From NCBI GenBank assembly GCA_937928035.1, contig CALFWA010000375.1, positions 1 through 27,686 on the forward strand: a DNA stretch of 27,686 nucleotides. The letters run 5' to 3'. This DNA comes from an uncultured Caldilinea sp. Lineage in GTDB: Bacteria > Chloroflexota > Anaerolineae > Caldilineales > Caldilineaceae. Each line of letters begins with the position of its first letter. Position 1 is the first letter of the stretch. The notes beneath the pieces were generated by a model, which searched no databases, was not told where the DNA came from, and saw only the letters and a program-made list of their open reading frames with translations. The translations under genes were made by a program, and so were the position numbers. This document shows positions 11,285 to 27,686 of this stretch, piece after piece.

Positions 11285-12769
11285 ATGATTCCTCAGCCTG
11301 GAGATTTGTCCGACGTCCATTTGCGCACCTTATTGCAGACGGAGCAGCCGGAGGGAGTGCGCAGCCTCGCCGCACGCTACGCGCCGATCCTTCGCTTCGA
11401 TGCACGCGAGCCTTTTTCACCCCTAGCGGTGGGGTATACGCTCTTCCGTGAAGACGGCGATTCCCCCTCGTTCCCACGCCGCATCGAGCTACAGCCGCCA
11501 GGCTGCCCTCCTGCAGCATTCGCCATCGAATACGCCATCTGGTGGGACTGGGACATTCAACATTTATATGAGTTGGAGCACGTCTGGGTCTTCGTCGATG
11601 CTGAAGGCCGCGTCTGTCGGGGAGAGGCGAGCTGGCACGGCGGATGGCATGCCATGGCGTCGGAGGGCGCGCTGTTGTTAGACGGAGATCACCTGATCGT
11701 CTTTTCCGAGCCGGGCAAACATGCTTTTGCGCCGAACCCCCTCTGGTTCCACGAGCGTCGGGACGCTCGCACGCTGCGCGAGCAAACCACGCGTCGAGCC
11801 GGCTTCGGAGGCGTCTGGGTCACGCCCCTCTTCGAGCGCGAAATCCGATCATTTCGCACACCCTACGCCAACACACTGGTGCGCACGTATCTACAGCGCT
11901 GCGCATTCGAGCCTGCCTGGCAATTCACGAAAATCTTTCCTATCCAGGCCGAGCAGTTGATCCCCTGGCGCGCCTTGCAGCGCTGGATCCCCGAGCGGAT
12001 GGCGGGATGGATTCAACGGCTTGCCGAGGGGACGCCACCGGAAGCCTTGCGCTTTCTGCGCATTGCGCACCGCGGGGCTTCGGCCTACGCGGCGGAGAAT
12101 ACGCTGGCGGCGTTTCGCAAGGCCGCCGAGCTGGGCGCCGACATGGTGGAGATGGATGTCCAGCTCACATGCGATGGCGCAGCGGTGATCTTTCATGACC
12201 TTGTCGTGGACCGTTTGACGGAAGGTCGAGGCGCCGTCAACGATCTTTCCCTCGCCCAGCTGAGAAAGCTCACCGTGCCCGGCCCCGATGGCTCCCGCGA
12301 GCCGATTCCAACGCTCGAAGAGGCAATCGTCTGTTGCCTGGAGCATAATTTGGGCCTGTACATCGAAATCAAAGCAGGTGGAGCGGTGTCCGCCGTCGTG
12401 GAGGCGATGCAGCGCTTTGATCTCAAGCATCGGGCGATCGTGGGATCGTTTCGCCCCGATTGGGTCGCTGCAGTCAAACAATTCGATTCAGCTATTCCCA
12501 CTTCGGTGCTTTTCAGCGCGCCCAGTGTCGATCCGGTCAAACTCGCCCAGGCTGTCGACGCGGATTACGTCCATCCGTGCTGGGAAGCGGCGGCTTCACA
12601 GCCCCATCGCCTGCTCACTGCGGAATGGGTGAAACGGGTGCATCAGCATGGGCTGGGGATCATCCTGTGGCACGAGGAGCGGCCTGAGGAGATTGCTGCG
12701 TTGCATCGCATCGGCGTGGATGGAATCTGCAGCAACGCGCCGGATCTGCTTCTGGCAGCCGACATGTGA
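11285..12769 (+). CDS. glycerophosphodiester phosphodiesterase with extra N-terminal domain
   Basis: 494 aa protein in two parts. Residues about 256-494 are a GDPD TIM barrel that cleaves glycerophosphodiesters to glycerol-3-phosphate and an alcohol: HRGASAYAAENTLAAF (HRG at 262-264), the EMDVQLTCDG acidic pair, FHDL with the second catalytic His, YIEIKAG, and a C-terminal WHEERPEEIAALHRIGVDGI. Residues 1 to about 245 are a separate domain with YAPILRFD (32-39), WWDWDIQHLYELEHVWVF (86-103), SWHGGWH (116-122) and SEPGKHAFAP (141-150). This pattern is reminiscent of the Vps62/NPP1-like fold and of metal-binding enzymes, but the likeness is only from recall. There is no signal peptide and no good Shine-Dalgarno; it starts 12 nt after the ATPase stop. 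The position mirrors ugpQ. Confidence 0.88.
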   Translation: MIPQPGDLSDVHLRTLLQTEQPEGVRSLAARYAPILRFDAREPFSPLAVGYTLFREDGDSPSFPRRIELQPPGCPPAAFAIEYAIWWDWDIQHLYELEHVWVFVDAEGRVCRGEASWHGGWHAMASEGALLLDGDHLIVFSEPGKHAFAPNPLWFHERRDARTLREQTTRRAGFGGVWVTPLFEREIRSFRTPYANTLVRTYLQRCAFEPAWQFTKIFPIQAEQLIPWRALQRWIPERMAGWIQRLAEGTPPEALRFLRIAHRGASAYAAENTLAAFRKAAELGADMVEMDVQLTCDGAAVIFHDLVVDRLTEGRGAVNDLSLAQLRKLTVPGPDGSREPIPTLEEAIVCCLEHNLGLYIEIKAGGAVSAVVEAMQRFDLKHRAIVGSFRPDWVAAVKQFDSAIPTSVLFSAPSVDPVKLAQAVDADYVHPCWEAAASQPHRLLTAEWVKRVHQHGLGIILWHEERPEEIAALHRIGVDGICSNAPDLLLAADM

Positions 12770-12789
12770 GAGGAGGCCTCTATCCTCTC
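12768..12789 (+). terminator. hairpin at the end of the transport operon
   Basis: GAGAGGA-GGCCTCTA-TCCTCTC forms a perfect 7-bp stem starting in the stop codon of the phosphodiesterase gene. No T-tract follows, so rho-independent function is uncertain. The position at the end of a five-gene operon facing a convergent gene favours a role in termination or 3'-end protection. Confidence 0.35.
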
Positions 12790-12970
12790 GCTGAGCAGCG
12801 CTGGCCGTGGGTGAAACTTTGGTCGGTGCTCAGGTAGCGAATATTGCTTTCGGTGAAGGTGAAGATGGGGAAAAGCCTCCACTTTGATTTCCCTGTCTCT
12901 CTCGCCAACCAAAGCCGGCAAAAAAACGTCCTATCGGGGCCGCAATATTCGTTCCCAAGCGCACGATCGG
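12770..12970. other. convergent intergenic region with long-range inverted repeat
   Basis: A 201-bp gap between convergent genes. Besides the hairpin near 12768 it holds CGAATATTGC (12838-12847) and its exact complement GCAATATTCG (12942-12951), which enclose about 94 bp with no convincing ORF. The pair might mark a small palindrome-ended element or simply form a loop in RNA. Confidence 0.4.
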
Positions 12971-13873
<903 letters not shown>

Positions 13874-13877
13874 CGTC

Positions 13878-14780
<903 letters not shown>

Positions 14781-14788
14781 GGCGTGGC

Positions 14789-14817
14789 ATTGTACTCCCA
14801 GAGGTGTCATCGTTCAA
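14789..14817 (-). promoter_or_regulatory. leaderless-type promoter of punA
   Basis: TTGAAC (14812-14817) and TACAAT (14789-14794, 5/6), read on the minus strand, are separated by exactly 17 nt. The -10 box ends 8 nt before the ATG, so the transcript should begin within a base or two of the start codon. It lies in the 47-bp gap after the antiporter gene. Confidence 0.6.
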
Positions 14818-14827
14818 TTTTTCTGCG

Positions 14828-15940
<1,113 letters not shown>

Positions 15941-15943
15941 GCC

Positions 15944-17089
<1,146 letters not shown>

Positions 17090-17125
17090 ATATCCGTTCC
17101 TTTAATGTTTGATTCAATGCAACTG

Positions 17126-17155
17126 ATTATCCATTGATCGCCCCTTTTTTGACAA
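17126..17155 (-). promoter_or_regulatory. promoter of the antiporter genes
   Basis: Read on the minus strand, TTGTCA (17150-17155, 5/6) is followed after 18 nt by GATAAT (17126-17131, 5/6). Transcription would start near 17119 and the first antiporter ATG is at 17089. Its -35 overlaps the -35 of the divergent mtnA promoter almost completely. Confidence 0.6.
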
Positions 17156-17180
17156 TCTCTTCAAAATCATTGAAGATATT
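17149..17180 (+). promoter_or_regulatory. candidate promoter of mtnA-mtnK
   Basis: A perfect TTGACA (17149-17154) is followed by weak -10 candidates: GAAGAT (17172-17177, spacer 17) or GATATT (17175-17180, spacer 20). A weak -10 together with an overlapping palindrome is what one would expect of a regulated promoter. Confidence 0.4.
17158..17176. promoter_or_regulatory. palindrome TCTTCAA-N5-TTGAAGA, possible operator
   Basis: A perfect 7-bp inverted repeat with a 5-nt centre lies between the -35 of the mtnA promoter and its candidate -10. Such a position fits a transcription-factor site controlling mtnA, and perhaps the divergent antiporters. No regulator gene is adjacent. Confidence 0.45.
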
Positions 17181-17195
17181 TGAAAATTTGTGCAC

Positions 17196-18352
<1,157 letters not shown>

Positions 18353-18365
18353 AGGAAGGTGTGTC

Positions 18366-19613
<1,248 letters not shown>

Positions 19614-19628
19614 ACGTAGAACCCAGAT

Positions 19629-19691
19629 TGACAGAGTGAACATGGACTGACAGAGTGAAATGAATGGCGATTGGCCAATCCGTTCACTCTG
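19629..19691. repeat. nested direct and inverted repeats after mtnK
   Basis: TGACAGAGTGAA occurs at 19629-19640 and 19648-19659 (19-bp offset). GTTCACTCTG (19682-19691) is the exact complement of CAGAGTGAAC (19632-19641). Between them lies the perfect 12-bp palindrome GATTGGCCAATC (19669-19680). The RNA could fold into two alternative stems. It may act as the mtnK 3' end, but no T-tract follows. Confidence 0.45.
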
Positions 19692-19836
19692 CCTATCCGT
19701 GTTCTCATTCGCCCGTCTTTAAGCTCCCGGCCCCCACTTTGGACGCTCCCTTCACCTGTGGTAAATTCAAAAGAGAAGTTATGCTGCTAAACCCGCAATA
19801 GATAGAGCGGACTGAGCAAGCAACAGGGGGTGGTGG

Positions 19837-19913
19837 GTGCGGCTCCCAGCCGCATGTTCTTGGTAAACCGCAAGGTTTGGGGAATTCGAGGGAGCGCAGC
19901 TACGAGCTTCGCC
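19837..19913 (+). repeat. dispersed repeat, copy A
   Basis: A 77-bp element with three hairpins in series: TGCGGCT-CCC-AGCCGCA (19838-19854), AAACC-GCAA-GGTTT (19865-19878) and GCGCAGCT-ACG-AGCTTCGC with one mismatch (19894-19912). Its two ends align with the element at 23538-23614: GTGCGGCTCCC opposite GTGTGGCTCCC, and CGCAGCTACGAGCT identical in both. It lies in the same orientation, 190 bp upstream of the channel gene. Confidence 0.5.
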
Positions 19914-20102
19914 AGCGAGTCGCCAGGAGCATTTATTAAATTGCATAACCTGGAAGGTCGTATCCTCCGAGAAAACTTCATCTGACTGCGCAACTCCTAT
20001 TCGGAAGAAGCTGTTAAAACAAACCGGTGGCCAGGATGATTTGCTCCCCTGCTTGTCAAAGCCAGCGGACGGTTGGACGCCTTTGCACCTGACCAACGCA
20101 CG

Positions 20103-21792
<1,690 letters not shown>

Positions 21793-21800
<8 letters not shown>

Positions 21801-23517
21801 CATGGATGTGGGCTTTCTTGCGCTCTTTCCCTATCTGTTCGGCGGCGTCGGGCTCTTTCTGGCCGGCATGATCTTGATGTCCGATGGGCTTAAGGCAGCG
21901 GCCGGAGGGAGACTGCAAGGGTTTCTCGAGCGGACAACCCATACTCCACTGAATGCCTTTCTCACCGGCGTGGCATTGACGGCGTTGGTACAGTCGTCAA
22001 GCGCAACCACCATTACCACGATCGGCTTTGTCAGCGCCGGGCTACTTTCTTTTTCTTCGGCGATCGGGGTGATCATCGGCGCCAATGTGGGCACGACCAG
22101 CACGGGCTGGATCGTGGCGCTCCTCGGCTTCAAGCTCAACGTGGGGGCGATTGCCCTGCCTTTTATCGGCGTCGGTGCGCTGATGCGTCTGCTGCTACAG
22201 GGCGCACGCGCCTCGCTGGGCATGGCGTTGGTGGGGTTCGGTCTGATCTTCGTCGGCATTGACTTCTTGCAAGAAGGGATGGGTGAGCTGGCGCAACGGA
22301 TCGATCTTTCGCCCTTTTCGCAACCTTCCCTGATCAATCATCTCTGGCTAGTGTTAATTGGCGCCGTGATGACCGTACTGCTGCAGTCGTCGAGCGCAGC
22401 CGTGGCGCTGACGCTGACCGCCCTGAACAGCGGCGCCATCGGGCTGGAGCAATCCGCCTACCTGGTGATCGGTCAAAACCTCGGCACTACGGTCAAGGCA
22501 ATCCTGGCGGCGATGGGCGCTTCGATGCCGGCGCAACGCACGGCGCTGGCGCACATCCTCTTCAACGGCGTCACCGGCGCGCTGACGTTCTTCTTTGCGC
22601 CGATGTTGCTGGCGCTTGCCATCGCCTGGAGCGAATTCATCGGCGACAGCGATCCGTCCGTCATCATCGCGCTCTTCCACACCCTCTTTAACCTGTTGGG
22701 CGCTGCGCTCTTTCCGCCCTTCATCACACCCTTCGCCCGTCTGATCGAGCGCCTGATCCCGGAGCGCGGGCCTGTGCTCACCCGCCACCTGGACGACTCG
22801 GTGCTGCATCTGCCCGAGGTGGCGACCGAGGCTGCGGCGCGCGCGCTCACCGAAATCGCCGCCGTCGCGCTGAAGGAGGCCATCCATCTGTTGCGCAACG
22901 GCGCGCTCGACCGCGCCGGCGAACACCGGCTTCACCTGGCGCAGACGGCGATGGATGAAACCAGCCGCTTCTTAGGTCGCATTCAATACGCAGGCTATGA
23001 CGGGGAGATTTTTGCACGCCGGCTGGCGCTGCTCCACGCCGGCGACCACGCCGACCGCCTGATCGAAGCCTGCCTGGAGTCCCCCTCTCCTCTGTACGGC
23101 AAAGAGGTGTGCACGGCAGCTGCGCAGTTGGCCGAGGCGCCGGCGCCGGCGCTGGATTGGTTGGGAACGAGAAAAGGCGACGCATCGACGCTCGTTCAAC
23201 GCCTTGCACAGGCCTCCACCCGACAGGCGGAGGCGCGACGCCTCCACCGGGAACAGGTGTTGCTGGACACCGCCGCCTGCCGCATCCGGCCCGAGAAGGC
23301 GCAGCGCCGACTCGAGTCGATGCGTTGGGTGGATCGCGTGGGCTATCACACCTGGCGCATGATGCACCATCTGACCGGCTCGCCTTCCGCCGCCGAAACG
23401 TTGCAGACGGCGGCCTACGTAGAGCCGGAGCCGATCGGCGCTTCGACAAATCCCTGCCTCCCTGATTTGCGTCTTTCAAAGGGGACGCCCGCAGCTGTTC
23501 TCATCCGGAGACGATGA
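21793..23517 (+). CDS. Na/Pi cotransporter family protein with PhoU-like tail
   Basis: 574 aa. The N-terminal part (1 to about 320) is the NptA/PNaS transport domain with two inverted repeats, each carrying the Na/phosphate motif: VQSSSATTITTIGF (Gln67) and LQSSSAAVALTLTA (Gln198). GANVGTTSTGW and GQNLGTTVKAI accompany them. The C-terminal part (about 350-540) is hydrophilic and helical, like the PhoU-type tail of this family (EHRLHLAQTAMDETSRFLGR). It imports phosphate or a related anion with Na+. The ATG at 21793 overlaps the channel stop, so translation is coupled; Met4 at 21802 is an alternative start. Coupling with a K+ channel suggests joint control of ions and membrane potential, which is inference. 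Confidence 0.88.
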
Positions 23518-23704
23518 CCTGCGTAAGGCTTCTTTTTGTGTGGCTCCCCACCGCCTGTTCCGCCAGGCCATAGGTTTTTGGATGATTTAAGGAGGCGCAG
23601 CTACGAGCTGCGCCTCCCAGAATCGCCCAAATGATTTGTCAAAAACAGAGCTTTCTAAAAGATAAAAGCCGAACCCAGAGGTCGGCGGTTGCCGTGAATC
23701 CGGC
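23518..23704. other. convergent intergenic region
   Basis: This 187-bp gap lies between the Na/Pi gene and the convergent GH4 gene. Most of it is occupied by dispersed repeat copy B and its strong hairpin, enclosed by GTTTTTG (23574-23580) and its exact complement CAAAAAC (23640-23646). No gene is visible. The hairpin may serve as a two-way transcription barrier. Confidence 0.5.
23538..23614 (+). repeat. dispersed repeat, copy B, with perfect 12-bp hairpin
   Basis: This element is homologous to the one at 19837-19913 and lies in the same orientation. Its 3' part is a perfect hairpin, GGAGGCGCAGCT-ACG-AGCTGCGCCTCC (23591-23617). Copy A carries a decayed version of the same stem. An outer 7-bp inverted repeat GTTTTTG/CAAAAAC brackets the hairpin. 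The structure resembles bacterial REP-type palindromes. Confidence 0.55.
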
Positions 23705-25042
<1,338 letters not shown>

Positions 25043-25053
25043 CTGCTCCTCGC

Positions 25054-26439
<1,386 letters not shown>

Positions 26440-26485
26440 AGGGACGTTCCTTGTCGATTTTTTCTATGAATCGAATTTGAGTCAA

Positions 26486-26502
26486 GGTGCGCCTTACGCA
26501 CC
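26486..26502. repeat. small hairpin between enolase-superfamily gene and melA
   Basis: GGTGCG-CCTTA-CGCACC forms a 6-bp GC-rich stem in the 78-bp gap. On the transcribed minus strand it is not followed by a T-run, so it may modulate rather than end the message. Confidence 0.35.
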
Positions 26503-26517
26503 CATAAGCCTCAGGAA

Positions 26518-27605
<1,088 letters not shown>

Positions 27606-27609
<4 letters not shown>

Positions 27610-27686
27610 GGCCTCTTCATGCGCAAAAGCTCTAAAATTTTCATCGCCACAGTCTGGGGCGCATCGGCCACGGTGTCGACGATTAA
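27606..27686 (-). CDS. C-terminal end of an unknown upstream gene (partial)
   Basis: The last 26 codons of a minus-strand frame run in from the window edge and end in TGA, overlapping the enolase-superfamily ATG as ATGA. The residues read LIVDTVADAPQTVAMKILEL then LRMKRP, an amphipathic helix that looks like coding sequence. The 4-nt overlap is typical of an operon and supports it being real. The family cannot be named from so few residues. Confidence 0.5.

Larger units (their letters stand above)
19614..20102. other. 489-bp intergenic region rich in repeats
   Basis: This region holds no gene I can support. In order it contains two direct copies of TGACAGAGTGAA with an inverted partner and a 12-bp palindrome (19629-19691), a 77-bp dispersed repeat containing three small hairpins (19837-19913), and unremarkable sequence to the channel gene. 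No clear promoter for the next gene was found. A minus-strand frame (19779-20231) overlaps the channel gene and has no codon or motif support. Confidence 0.5.

Overview
The window is visibly GC-rich and gene-dense. Most starts have recognisable Shine-Dalgarno sites, but two appear leaderless. The gene content is free-living bacterial: ABC sugar/ester uptake, GH4 glycosidases, methionine salvage, an ECF transporter and Na+/Ca2+ antiporters. A lipobox followed by a Pro/Thr/Ala tether on the solute-binding protein and the overall gene style suggest Chloroflexota (Caldilinea/Litorilinea-like Anaerolineae). That assignment is an inference from recall, not a search result. I see no tRNA, rRNA, CRISPR array, transposase or integrase.

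Layout. (1) 27-6288, all minus strand: proB, a fused double-ATPase ECF subunit, EcfT, an M20 metallopeptidase and a P1/DmpA-type peptidase. No substrate-binding S component is present. (2) 6289-6708: a 420-bp divergent regulatory region. (3) 6709-12769, plus strand: solute-binding lipoprotein, two permeases, a MalK/UgpC-type ATPase and a glycerophosphodiester phosphodiesterase with an extra N-terminal domain. The order matches E. coli ugpB-A-E-C-Q, so uptake of glycerol-3-phosphate or glycerophosphodiesters is the best guess. (4) 12971-17089, minus: two tandem Na+/Ca2+-type antiporters, then purine nucleoside phosphorylase and an uncharacterised Cys-rich-tailed protein. (5) 17228-19613, plus: mtnA-mtnK (methylthioribose salvage), divergent from the antiporters with overlapping -35 boxes. 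(6) 20103-23517, plus: a K+-channel/double-RCK protein overlapping a Na/Pi cotransporter. (7) 23705-27686, minus: the C-terminal end of an unknown gene, an enolase-superfamily enzyme, a MelA-like GH4 alpha-galactosidase and a second GH4 enzyme.

Items most worth a second look: a degenerate ~77-bp repeat found in the same orientation on both sides of the channel/Na-Pi gene pair; a linker between the two fused ECF ATPases that reads like translated intergenic repeat DNA with a terminator-like hairpin; the fusion of a His/Glu/Trp-rich domain to the phosphodiesterase; and a protein co-transcribed with purine nucleoside phosphorylase whose Cys-rich tail resembles phage MuF-type heads. I did not find a clearly new multi-gene system. 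These are leads, not demonstrated novelties.
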